The notes beneath the pieces were generated by a model. It saw only the letters and a program-made list of their open reading frames with translations. It ran no database searches and was not told the origin of the DNA. A DNA stretch of 40,589 bases from Chloroflexota bacterium. Lineage in GTDB: Bacteria > Chloroflexota > UBA11872 > VXOZ01. The DNA is taken from assembly GCA_012270555.1 (NCBI GenBank), contig JAAXIC010000042.1, positions 1-40,589 on the forward strand. The letters are read 5' to 3'. The position numbers were made by a program, and so were the translations under genes. Below, piece after piece: positions 32,549 to 40,565 of this stretch; the first letter of the stretch is position 1; each line of letters starts with the position of its first letter.

Positions 32549-33790
32549 CTATGACGTGGGTTGGCGTAGCGGAGCCTGAGGCACGTCCGCGGCAGAAGTC
32601 GGCCACCAGCGATCCTGGCGCGACCACGCGAGCACGCCACCCAGCACGATTACTGGCAGCAGGAGAAGCGCGTGCACGAGGAGAAGGTACGCGACCGCCA
32701 CTTCAGCCGTAATGCCGAACTGCGTGAGAACGAGCTTGCCGGCGAACTCGAACGGCCCGATGTACCCGGGGGAAGATGGGATTGCAGAGAAAATGTTGAT
32801 AACACCCATCGCCAACAGGAATATCAGCACCGACTCGTCTATCCCCATGCTGCGAGCGATCACATAGTACGTAAGTCCTTCGACCAACCAAGAAGCCAGG
32901 CTCAGCAATACCATTTCCACAAGGCGCCGCGGCGAACGCAGGCTTTGTAGGCCTTCGACGAACGAACGTGCCATGCCAACAATGCGATAGCCCAATCTGC
33001 CGGGAAGCAACAGAGACAAACGCAGGGGCAGCGATAACAGGTAGCCGCGCGCAATTGTGGAGGCTGCGAAAACGGCAAGCAAGAACACAATGCTCGCGCC
33101 AACCAACGGCATAAGGAAGCTGTCAGGAACTATCTCCCTAAATTCCGCAAAGGCAGAGACAAGCAGTGCGGCAAGCAGCACGGTCAGAGCAAGCGCTCTC
33201 CGCACTGTTCGCGCCCGGCCTTGCCCCTGTTGCAAACGCTGCGACCGGTGTGTGGCGACGAGTATGAGCAACCCGGTCGCGACGATGGCCAGCACCGCGG
33301 CGATCCGCAATGCCGTAAGCAACGGTGAAGGCCAGGAAAGAACGACCGTGCACGCAACGATGATGGCCAGGATTGCCAAGACGTCTAAGAGGCGCTCCAG
33401 GACAACGGTTGCCAGAGAAACACTCTTGCGAATCCCCGTCTCGCGAGCAAGCAAGAAGACGCGCATCACGTCGCCCATGCGCGCGGGTATGATGTTGTTC
33501 ACGGTATAGCTGACGATCAGGAGGGCAAGCGCCTGCCGCACCGAGATTTTCTCAACAGGCAGCAGGAGACGCTGCCAGCGCAAACCACGAATAGTCACGC
33601 CCACAAAATATATCAGGACTGCCGGCGGCAGGTACCAGAAGTTGACGCCGCTCAGCGCAGCCCATGTCTGTTGTGGATCAAGGCCCCGCAGCGCCAGCCA
33701 CAGGAGAACCACGCTGATCCCAATGCCCGCTATTGCCTGGAACGCGCGTAGTCGTCCAGGTCGCCAGCGTGATTGCCAGCTCAACAACAT
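32549..33790 (-). CDS. Flippase-like integral membrane protein (UPF0104/LPG synthase TM domain)
   Basis: This 413-residue protein has at least eight hydrophobic helices across residues 20-380. It carries the family marks RGLRWQRLLLP, VNNIIPARMGDVMRVFLLARETGI and VVLERLLDV, seen in the UPF0104/AglD-like and MprF flippase-domain group. Related proteins act in transport or modification of lipids or glycolipids; the specific substrate is not evident. GAGGG lies six bases before ATG 33790. It precedes the FAD oxidoreductase gene in an apparent two-gene operon. A 10-base-stem hairpin sits in its leader. Confidence 0.85.
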   Translation of the reverse strand: MLLSWQSRWRPGRLRAFQAIAGIGISVVLLWLALRGLDPQQTWAALSGVNFWYLPPAVLIYFVGVTIRGLRWQRLLLPVEKISVRQALALLIVSYTVNNIIPARMGDVMRVFLLARETGIRKSVSLATVVLERLLDVLAILAIIVACTVVLSWPSPLLTALRIAAVLAIVATGLLILVATHRSQRLQQGQGRARTVRRALALTVLLAALLVSAFAEFREIVPDSFLMPLVGASIVFLLAVFAASTIARGYLLSLPLRLSLLLPGRLGYRIVGMARSFVEGLQSLRSPRRLVEMVLLSLASWLVEGLTYYVIARSMGIDESVLIFLLAMGVINIFSAIPSSPGYIGPFEFAGKLVLTQFGITAEVAVAYLLLVHALLLLPVIVLGGVLAWSRQDRWWPTSAADVPQAPLRQPTS

Positions 33791-33808
33791 TGGTTGCCCT
33801 CAAGAAAT

Positions 33809-33839
33809 TGTCGTTGGCCTGTAATCAGCGCCAACGACA
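33809..33839 (-). terminator. Hairpin between the glycine-rich gene and the flippase-like gene
   Basis: A perfect 10-base stem (33809-33818 with 33830-33839) closes an 11-base loop. On the minus strand it is followed by ATTTCTTG, so it could terminate the glycine-rich gene or act as a leader hairpin about 19 bases upstream of the flippase-like start codon. Confidence 0.45.
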
Positions 33840-33981
33840 TTCTGCCGCGCCTCGCCCAACTGGCTACGTGTAGAAAGCCACCATTTACAGGGCTGATTCA
33901 CGTGGCCTGTCATTCAGGGGACAACTCTAGCGTATTAGAACCAAGTGTCGCGGTCAATCCCCTCGCATTTAAGGACCCTTG

Positions 33982-34212
33982 TCAGCCGCCCCCTCCACCA
34001 CCATCACCTCCTCCACCGCCATCGAAGCCGCCACCGCTCCCTCCACCGCCGCCACCCTTGGGGAAGTAGGGTCCCAGGATGTAGCTCAGCCAGAACAGCC
34101 CGACGATCAAGAAGAGGCCCAGTGGTTCCATACGGAAGACGAATACGAGCACGAGGCTGACGATGAGAGACACGCCGATCCAGATTCTGGCCTTGACTAT
34201 TCTCGCTTTCAT
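33982..34212 (-). CDS. Small membrane protein with poly-glycine C-terminal tail
   Basis: This 76-residue protein has a basic N-terminus (MKARIVKARIW) and two hydrophobic stretches at about 11-25 and 30-48. Its C-terminal tail from about residue 53 is almost pure glycine with a few Ser, Phe and Asp. AGGAG lies five bases before ATG 34212, and the glycine codons are mixed, which argues that the tail is real coding sequence. Tails of this kind occur on TPM/YgcG-type and other surface proteins, but this protein is too short for those domains. No function is assigned. Two palindromes lie upstream. Confidence 0.6.
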   Translation of the reverse strand: MKARIVKARIWIGVSLIVSLVLVFVFRMEPLGLFLIVGLFWLSYILGPYFPKGGGGGGSGGGFDGGGGGDGGGGGG

Positions 34213-34289
34213 TAGAACTCCTAGAACCCCTCCACGCCGGGCGGTTCGCAGGTGAGGACGGCGGCCTTGCCCTAAACTGGAGCCAAGGT

Positions 34290-34303
34290 GGAATGTACAT
34301 TCC
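34290..34303. promoter_or_regulatory. Perfect 14-base palindrome, candidate operator
   Basis: GGAATGTACATTCC is its own reverse complement. It lies 78 bases upstream of the glycine-rich membrane protein gene on that gene's transcription side. The GGAAT/ATTCC half-sites recur in the inverted repeat at 34403-34419. Confidence 0.4.
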
Positions 34304-34402
34304 GCAGATAGAGTTCAATGACAGGACATGACCATTTCCCAGTAACGGGACAAAGAGGCGGCCGGAATGCCAAAGCTGCGTTCTCAGTGCCCCGGCAATG
34401 TA

Positions 34403-34419
34403 GATTCCGCTCTGGAATC
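34403..34419. promoter_or_regulatory. Second inverted repeat with GGAAT half-sites
   Basis: GATTCC-GCTCT-GGAATC is a perfect 6-base inverted repeat sharing the half-site of the palindrome at 34290-34303, in reversed arrangement. Together they may mark binding sites for one dimeric regulator. The 284-base gap (34213-34496) has no gene. Confidence 0.3.
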
Positions 34420-34496
34420 AGTTTAGGCACTCTCAGTTTCAGGAGCTTTGTCCACACAGCAATAGCGTAGAGCGTAGGTGATCGTAAGCTCGACAG

Positions 34497-35426
34497 TCAG
34501 AGTCCCACGAGATGACGCAAGTACTCCGCTGCAGATTTCGCGGCCTCTTCTGGGTCGGGTAAGAGGTGCCAATACGCCCTTGGCATGCCCTTGAATGGAT
34601 TCACGTACTCATAGAGCACATAGCCGTCGAAGCCGCCATGCCGTAGCTCACCGAGCACTTCTTTCCAGTCGATATCCCCATCAGGGAGCTCCGTCCACTC
34701 GTAACCGTACACATCCTTTGGCATGTAGTCAAGCACTCCCGGCTGGCGACGGCGTACGTTCTTCACGTGGAGCATGGCAATGTGCGGCGCCAACTTGCGG
34801 GCTTCAGATAAGACATCTTGGCCTTCCATATAGAGATTTGCCCCGTCCATCACAAGGTCGAGTTCGGGCCCCACTGCGTCGCTCACCGCCAACAATTCGT
34901 CGGCGCAAGACGTCGTCGTGTTCTCATTGGTTTCGACGATGAGCCGCACGCCACGCTCCCTGGCATAGGGCACTAACTCCTTGAGCGCAGCCACATGGAG
35001 GTCTTGGGCTTCTTGGAACGTCAGCGCCTCCCCTGGCACGGGATCGAGCACGTTGCCGATACTGCGCAGCCACAGCACGCCAAGCGCGGCGGCCAAGTCG
35101 ATGTAGGCCCGATTGAGAACCAGGCTCTGCTCGCGGAGCTCTCCCGGCGGATACGTCAATGGGCAGTAGCAAGAGAGGCAAGCTATTTCCAGCTTCTTCG
35201 CATTGAGTACACGGCGAAACTCGTTTCTCCCCGCCTCATTCACGAGCCTTGGACTGATCATGTCGTAGCCCACGGCGTTGTAGTGGCGTTCCACTCGCTG
35301 CGGCACGTCGAGCGTGTAACCGCGTAGGCTAATGCCGTCGTACTTGTACTTGCCGGCCCACGCGAGGACTTTCGCCAGCCCAAACGGATGCTGCCAGCCT
35401 ACGCCTCCATACAGCGCAATCTTCAT
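34497..35426 (-). CDS. Sugar phosphate isomerase/epimerase-like TIM barrel
   Basis: This 309-residue protein belongs to the xylose isomerase-like/AP endonuclease 2 barrel superfamily. It starts MKIALYGGVGWQHPFGLAKVLAWAGKYKYDGISLRG. Likely metal ligands appear at the ends of successive strands: E in LIVETNENTTT, D in LDLVMDGANLY, H in AMLHVKNVRRR and E in YVLYEYVNPF. Such enzymes isomerise or epimerise keto-sugars or process related polyols; the substrate is not predictable. GAGGAG lies about eight bases before ATG 35426. It appears to be a single gene upstream of the glycine-rich membrane protein gene. Confidence 0.88.
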   Translation of the reverse strand: MKIALYGGVGWQHPFGLAKVLAWAGKYKYDGISLRGYTLDVPQRVERHYNAVGYDMISPRLVNEAGRNEFRRVLNAKKLEIACLSCYCPLTYPPGELREQSLVLNRAYIDLAAALGVLWLRSIGNVLDPVPGEALTFQEAQDLHVAALKELVPYARERGVRLIVETNENTTTSCADELLAVSDAVGPELDLVMDGANLYMEGQDVLSEARKLAPHIAMLHVKNVRRRQPGVLDYMPKDVYGYEWTELPDGDIDWKEVLGELRHGGFDGYVLYEYVNPFKGMPRAYWHLLPDPEEAAKSAAEYLRHLVGL

Positions 35427-35556
35427 CGCGTACGCTCCTCTGATTCATTATGTCGAGTAATGGCCGCGTGTGGCAGGCCACCCTGATGGAATCACGCAGT
35501 CACAAGGTTCTTGGAGCTAAGACTATCGACTCACGCTGTCGCCCGTGCAAACCAAG

Positions 35557-35599
35557 GCCGCACTCCTTTGTGAACAGAGTCCGGGCAAAGAGGTGCGGC
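35557..35599. other. Imperfect long hairpin in the gap before tRNA-Trp
   Basis: Arms 35557-35570 and 35586-35599 pair at 12 of 14 positions and run into TTTAT on the plus strand. The surrounding gap of 353 bases (35427-35779) shows no convincing gene. The hairpin could terminate transcription from either side, or be the remnant of a repeat. Confidence 0.35.
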
Positions 35600-35779
35600 T
35601 TTATGTCTCAATAGGTGGGATGATGCGGCAGGCGTGTACCCAGAAGCGGAACCAGCCGCCATGTGCACGTTCAGTTCTCAGTGAGCGCGCAACTGCTGAC
35701 ACCGGACGCAAAGACGGGGGTCTTGCGGCAGATTAAGCGAAACCGGTATGGCGGCAGCGTACGCTCTTGGGCAGTGGCT

Positions 35780-35855
35780 TGGCAGGAGCGGAGGGACTCG
35801 AACCCCCGACCGCTGGTTTTGGAGACCAGTGCTCTTCCAACTGAGCTACGCTCCT
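35780..35855 (-). tRNA. tRNA-Trp (CCA)
   Basis: The reverse complement is a 76-base tRNA with acceptor arms AGGAGCG/CGCTCCT, discriminator G, encoded CCA, D arm AGCTCAGTTGG, and T loop TTCGAGT. The anticodon stem CTGGT/ACCAG encloses loop CTCCAAA, giving anticodon CCA for UGG codons. The region after it (35856-36214, 359 bases) contains no supported gene. Confidence 0.95.
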
Positions 35856-36214
35856 CGGCCGCACGGCACCTCTGTGCCGTAATTCTATGCTACTGGAAGG
35901 ATAATCATTGGTCAACGAAATCGCGGCAAAAGTACGAAGTGGTGCCGCCTTGGCGACGGACACCGTTGCGATAGCACGTCGCAGCCGCTAGAGGCAGCGC
36001 AGCGCGTGTTGGTGTGAGGCGGCTTGTGTGGACAGACGGTAGAACCCACTGTATGCTGAACCGAACGGAGCGCCGGAGTGCGTTGCATAGCGCTTCAGGT
36101 AGCGGCTCGCGAATTCATGGGGGCAAGCGCCGGGCAAGCTGCAGCGCCAGAACTCACTCTTGCAACATAGACTTCGTGAAAGCCATCCGCACACACCATA
36201 GGGCTTGCATTACT

Positions 36215-37987
36215 ATGTCAGAGAACGTCTCGCCGATCCTCATAGTTTGGGACAGTCAGACCGATGCGCGTCTCTCCGGGTACATTACTGAGATACTGCA
36301 CGTTGAGGGGTACAACTGGTTTACGGTTCACGACCTCGCGACCGCAAGTATTACCGTAGAGCAGCTTGCCCGGCATCCTGTCGTATTACTAACTCACATT
36401 GTCGTGCCTGAAGAATTGGCAAGCGCGCTTCTCACTTATGTTGATCAAGGAGGCGCGCTAATTGCGCTGAGGCCCCCCGAATCGCTTGCGTCGGCACTAG
36501 GTTTTCATCCCTTCAACAGCGACATTACGGACCGCTACATCGCACTCAATAGTCTCTGTGCCCTCAATGACGGTGTGGGCTTACCACCCCTCCAATTTCA
36601 CGGCCGTGCCGAGCTCTATTTGTGGCTCGGCGAACCCGCGCACATCCTAGCCTACTTCGCCGCTTCTCCCGATTTCATAACTAAACACCCCGCGATTACG
36701 GTTGGCAGACGCGGCCAGGGCACATGGGCCGTCTTTGCGTACGATCTCGCCGAGAGTACGGTACTCCTGCACCAGGGACGGCGCGAACAGGCGAGTACCG
36801 GTGCGTATCCGGATTACGACGGAGACCGCAGCTTTAAGCCCAACGATTTGTTTGTCGGCCATCTCGATCCCGCACTTTGTCCGCTGCCCCAAGCCGATCT
36901 CCACCAGGACATCCTCGTGCGCATAATTGAGTGGATGACCGAGCTCAGCGCGCCCCTGCCGCGTCTTTGGCACTTCCCCCATGCGGCACCTGCCGTGGCC
37001 TTTATCAATGGCGACGGCGACAGTATGTCGCTTACGGACTTGATGCAGACCGTCGCGACATGCGACCGCTACCAAGTACCGTATACCGCATACCTCAAGA
37101 TGGACGACCATCCAAAAGTGGAGCCGGCATACGAAAACGAGCTCCGACGGCAGGGCCATGACTTTGGTCAACACGCCTTTGCCGGCGCTAAGCCTACGCT
37201 TGAGGAAATGCGCGCTCAGCTCCGCGCCGAAATGGAAGCGTTTCGGACGCGATACGGTCATGAGTCGGTGACATACCGGGGGCATAGCGTCATATGGGTA
37301 GGCTGGACCGAGATGGCAAAGTACTTACGTGAAAACGAAGTGAGGCTGGACACGAATTTCGCGGCGGCACGCTACCACCACGGCGGTTACGTGAACGGCA
37401 GCGGTCTGCCCGTAAAATTCATGGATGAAGACGGGAGACTCATCGACCTCTACGAACAGACAACCATGTCCACTGACGATGGTTGGACGACTGACAAGAT
37501 CTTCGCGACGCCAATGAGCATGGAGGAGTGCACAGCGCTCTCCAAGGAGCAGGCGGATGCGGCAATCGAGCAGTACCATACCGTTTACCATCCGTACTTT
37601 CATCCACTGCGCACGCGCTCGGGTCCGACATCGAGCCAACGCTGGCTGGAAGGTGTGCTTGCCTATTGCCGGGAGCGGGACTTTCACTTTGTCAACGGCG
37701 CAGACTGGGTGGATTTCAACGACGGCAGGCGTTCGTTGCAAATCACCGCGTATGACTTTCAGCCGGAAGACCTCACCGTGCGCTTTGTCCTGGAGGCTGG
37801 CATGAACGCAGAGGCGCTCTCTCTCATACTGCCCTATGCGTTTCGGGGCGCGCCTATGCAAAGTGCCCGTGTCAATGGAGAGCCTGTACCGATTCTGGCA
37901 CGTGATCTTGAAGGGCAACCGCAAGTGCTGCTACCCGCCGACTATGCGGCCGGCAAGCAGTACGTCTGGGAGATTAAGTGGGTATAG
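36215..37987 (+). CDS. NodB-like (polysaccharide deacetylase fold) protein with N-terminal amidotransferase-like domain
   Basis: This large protein of about 590 residues has no name I recognise. Residues 1 to about 240 look like an alpha/beta domain of the glutamine-amidotransferase/ThuA type, with ILIVWDSQTDARLSGYITEIL, LTHIVVPEELASALLTYVDQGG and GRRGQGTWAVFAYDL. Residues about 255-490 resemble a NodB-like barrel. FINGDGDS (about 263-270) stands where TFDDG is usual, and H315 and H320 in GHDFGQHAFAG stand for the HSxxH metal motif. VTYRGHSVIW is the third motif. A beta-rich tail of about 100 residues follows. The metal site is therefore partly changed and activity is uncertain. The frame is open back to 36014, but that part has poor, non-protein-like composition. 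The start is ATG 36215. A methyltransferase gene follows after 35 bases. Confidence 0.72.
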   Translation: MSENVSPILIVWDSQTDARLSGYITEILHVEGYNWFTVHDLATASITVEQLARHPVVLLTHIVVPEELASALLTYVDQGGALIALRPPESLASALGFHPFNSDITDRYIALNSLCALNDGVGLPPLQFHGRAELYLWLGEPAHILAYFAASPDFITKHPAITVGRRGQGTWAVFAYDLAESTVLLHQGRREQASTGAYPDYDGDRSFKPNDLFVGHLDPALCPLPQADLHQDILVRIIEWMTELSAPLPRLWHFPHAAPAVAFINGDGDSMSLTDLMQTVATCDRYQVPYTAYLKMDDHPKVEPAYENELRRQGHDFGQHAFAGAKPTLEEMRAQLRAEMEAFRTRYGHESVTYRGHSVIWVGWTEMAKYLRENEVRLDTNFAAARYHHGGYVNGSGLPVKFMDEDGRLIDLYEQTTMSTDDGWTTDKIFATPMSMEECTALSKEQADAAIEQYHTVYHPYFHPLRTRSGPTSSQRWLEGVLAYCRERDFHFVNGADWVDFNDGRRSLQITAYDFQPEDLTVRFVLEAGMNAEALSLILPYAFRGAPMQSARVNGEPVPILARDLEGQPQVLLPADYAAGKQYVWEIKWV

Positions 37988-38022
37988 AGACCGGCTAGGG
38001 ATCACTAACAGAAGGATCAACG

Positions 38023-38712
38023 GTGTCTAACGAAAAGCCGGTCGCAGTGGCGAGGGACAAGGCTTACTGGCTGACAGCGCGCTTGGAGGCAGCACTTGCA
38101 GCCGGAGATATCGATGAGGCTGAGTGGCACCGCCAGGGATCACAGGTCATCACTTCTGCATACTTGGCCGCCGATACGCCATGGGGCCAATCCGGGAAGA
38201 GTGGAGACGAGAATAGTTGGTCTTACGCACGAAGCCTAATCTGCGACGCCGTGCATAGGGATGGGACGTTCTTAGATGTCGGCTGCGCCAACGGCTACTT
38301 GATGGAGTGTATGAAGAAATGGAAGGCAGAACGCGGGCTGTGTATTGAGCCACACGGCCTCGATATCTCGCCGGAACTGGCGGACCTTGCCCGCAGTCGG
38401 CTTGTGGGCTGGGCGGACAGGATATATACCGGCAACGTCATGACGTGGTCGCCACCACAGCGATTTGACTTCGTCCGGACGGGTCTGGAATACGTACCGG
38501 CTCGCCGTAGACGCGATCTTGTACATCGGATTATTGATGAATTCGTGTCAGACAGTGGTCGTCTCATCGTTGGAACATACTACGGAGTGTGTTCCGGGCC
38601 AGACGCATTGGAGCAGGAAATATCGTCCTGGGGTTTCGACGTGGCTGGCCACACGAGCCGACCTCATGGAGACGACCGCTTTTCCTACCGCGTGTTGTGG
38701 ATCGACGCCTAG
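38023..38712 (+). CDS. Class I SAM-dependent methyltransferase
   Basis: This 229-residue protein has the SAM-binding Rossmann fold: motif I TFLDVGCANGYLMECM at about 86-101, then GLDISPELADLARSRL and IYTGNVMTWSPPQRFDFV. The C-terminal part (SDSGRLIVGTYYG) fits the family. AAGGA at 38012-38016 lies six bases before GTG 38023, which sets the start. The target of methylation is unknown. The gene follows the NodB-like gene by 35 bases and is probably co-transcribed. Confidence 0.87.
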   Translation: MSNEKPVAVARDKAYWLTARLEAALAAGDIDEAEWHRQGSQVITSAYLAADTPWGQSGKSGDENSWSYARSLICDAVHRDGTFLDVGCANGYLMECMKKWKAERGLCIEPHGLDISPELADLARSRLVGWADRIYTGNVMTWSPPQRFDFVRTGLEYVPARRRRDLVHRIIDEFVSDSGRLIVGTYYGVCSGPDALEQEISSWGFDVAGHTSRPHGDDRFSYRVLWIDA

Positions 38713-38828
38713 TCTCCGGAGAGGGATTTAGGGGAAATCAGGACAACTGATCGGGATCACACTACATGGGGATGGGAATATGCACGTAAATCGCTCCAAA
38801 AAAGTGACCACGCCGTGTGCCAAGCACA

Positions 38829-38904
38829 TGGTGACCCGGCTGGGACTCGAACCCAGGACACCCTGATTAAAAGTCAGGTGCTCTGCCAACTGAGCTACCG
38901 GGTC
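38829..38904 (-). tRNA. tRNA-Lys (UUU)
   Basis: The reverse complement is a 76-base tRNA with acceptor arms GACCCGG/CCGGGTC, discriminator A, encoded CCA, D arm AGCTCAGTTGG, and T loop TTCGAGT. The anticodon stem CCTGA/TCAGG encloses loop CTTTTAA, giving anticodon TTT. It sits in the 328-base gap between the methyltransferase gene and the nucleoside transporter gene; the rest of that gap shows no gene. Confidence 0.96.
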
Positions 38905-39040
38905 TTATATTCAGTCTAGCAAACCCCGCTGGCTGACCTCAATGGCACTGGTGCACAAAGAGCGCGCGCCACAGGCTTCTGCGCTCGTGCTCGCTTGAGG
39001 CGCCGCTGCTTTGCCGCCCACATGTCGCCTGGGCCTGCTC

Positions 39041-40291
39041 TTACCAGTAGAGCAAACCGGCGATCGCACCCGTCATGCACGTCGCCATCGTGCCGGCCAG
39101 GATGGACTTCAGACCCAGGTTTGCGATTTCCAGCCGTCGTTCGGGGACGATGGCTCCAATGCCGCCAATCATGATGCCGAGGCTGGCAAAGTTAGCGAAC
39201 CCGCAGATGCTATATGCCATGATGACTGCGCTGCGTTCGCTCAAACTGCCGGGCGGGAGTTGAGACATCTGGACGTATGCCACGAGTTCGTTGAGAATCA
39301 CCTTGGTGCCGAGCAGTTGTCCGGCGGTCACTGACTCGGCCCAGGGCACGCCCAGCGCCCAAACAACCGGAGAGAGGATCCAACCGAGGATTCTTTGCAA
39401 GGTAAGCGGTTCGCCGGCGATGAGCGGCACAAGGCCGAGAATGATGTTTGCCAACTCCACAAGCGCCACCAGCACAATCAACATGCCGATGATATATGCG
39501 AAGAGCCGCAGGCCATCGATCGTGCCGCGCGTCAGCGCATCGGCGCCGTTCTCGTACAAGCGTTCGAACTCAACCTTGGTCTCATCCACTTCTTCACCCG
39601 TCCGGGGGACGAGTATCAGCGCTAGCATGATGGCCGCGGGCGCGCTGATGATGGATGCGGTGAGCACGTGGCCCGCCGGATCCGGGATTATGCCCTCCAA
39701 GAGGGTCACGTAGAGAGCGAACACGGTACCGGCGATAGTAGCCATGCCTCCCGTCATCACGATGAAAAGCTCTGACCGGCTCATGCGCTCAAGGTAGGGC
39801 CGGACGAGCAGCGGCGCTTCGACCATACCGATGAACACGTTGGCAGCCGTCGCAAAGCTCGTCGCCCCGCCAATGCTTAACGTCTTGCTTAGGACCCAAG
39901 CGAACCCTCTTACGACCCACGGCAATATCCGATAGTGGTAGAGGATCGCCGACAGCGCGCCGATAACGACGACCAGCGGCAGCGACCGGAAAGCGAAAAC
40001 GAACGACGCGCCTGGAAACGTCTCCGCAAAAGGCGGTGCTCCTCCACCAAGAAAACCGAATGCGAACGAGGTGCCGGCCTCCGTTGCCTGCACCAATGCA
40101 CTTACGCCATTGCCGATCCACACAAAGACGATTTGCGAATTCGGTAACTTTAGCAGCAAGAGCGCCAGCCCGAATTGCACGGCCAGCCCCACCACAGCCG
40201 TCCGCCAGGGGAATACCCGGCGGTTTTCGCTGATGGCCCATGCCAGCGCGATGAGGCCCAAAATCCCAACAATTGCCTGTGCCGCCGCCAT
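39041..40291 (-). CDS. Concentrative nucleoside transporter (NupC/CNT family)
   Basis: This integral membrane protein of about 416 residues would import nucleosides with a cation gradient. It starts MAAAQAIVGILGLIALAWAISENR. It shows the CNT signatures SFVFAFRSLPLVVVIGALSAILYHYRILPWVV, SIGGATSFATAANVFIGMVEAPLLVRPYL, LFIVMTGGMATIAGTV, and the C-terminal GTKVILNELVAYVQM and ICGFANFASLGIMIGGIG. The frame extends upstream to 40375, but that part is not conserved-looking. The start is ATG 40291. It appears to be the last gene of a transcript coming from beyond the window edge or from its own promoter in the 100-base upstream gap. Confidence 0.93.
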   Translation of the reverse strand: MAAAQAIVGILGLIALAWAISENRRVFPWRTAVVGLAVQFGLALLLLKLPNSQIVFVWIGNGVSALVQATEAGTSFAFGFLGGGAPPFAETFPGASFVFAFRSLPLVVVIGALSAILYHYRILPWVVRGFAWVLSKTLSIGGATSFATAANVFIGMVEAPLLVRPYLERMSRSELFIVMTGGMATIAGTVFALYVTLLEGIIPDPAGHVLTASIISAPAAIMLALILVPRTGEEVDETKVEFERLYENGADALTRGTIDGLRLFAYIIGMLIVLVALVELANIILGLVPLIAGEPLTLQRILGWILSPVVWALGVPWAESVTAGQLLGTKVILNELVAYVQMSQLPPGSLSERSAVIMAYSICGFANFASLGIMIGGIGAIVPERRLEIANLGLKSILAGTMATCMTGAIAGLLYW

Positions 40292-40390
40292 TGCCAGCAA
40301 TCCTCTCTCTGTGCCTTGGTTCCATCCTTGCAACCCACATACGGACTGCTCTTTGTCTTGTCCGCAGTCTAGCAAATCCTGCTCCTCGCC

Positions 40391-40565
40391 TCAAAGAATG
40401 TACTGCAATACCGGGGCCTCCAGCAGTGTATCGAGATCAATCCCCTCTGGTACCTGCCTGCTGCGGACACGAGGAGAGACTCCAGTTGAGGCAGCGGCGT
40501 CATTGGGCTTTTGACTGTGTTCCCGGCATCCAGCCGAGCTATAGCCACTATGCCCAGCGCGAGCA
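40391..40565 (-). pseudogene. Possible C-terminal gene fragment at the window edge
   Basis: A reading frame on the minus strand ends in GIDLDTLLEAPVLQYIL at 40391 and is open up to the terminal repeat. The ending looks protein-like, but the part closer to the edge has poor composition, while another frame there looks better (LALGIVAIARLDAG). It may be the end of a gene cut by the element at the window edge, with or without a frameshift. The family is not recognised. Confidence 0.25.

Noticed and set aside
33960-34200. Plus-strand proline/histidine-rich frames opposite the glycine-rich protein
   Set aside because: They are the complement of the poly-glycine coding tail and lack start signals; the minus-strand frame has the ribosome-binding site.
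36014-36214. 66-residue N-terminal extension of the NodB-like protein
   Set aside because: The open frame exists, but its residues are rich in Arg, Ser, His and Cys without protein-like pattern, and the conserved part begins at ATG 36215.
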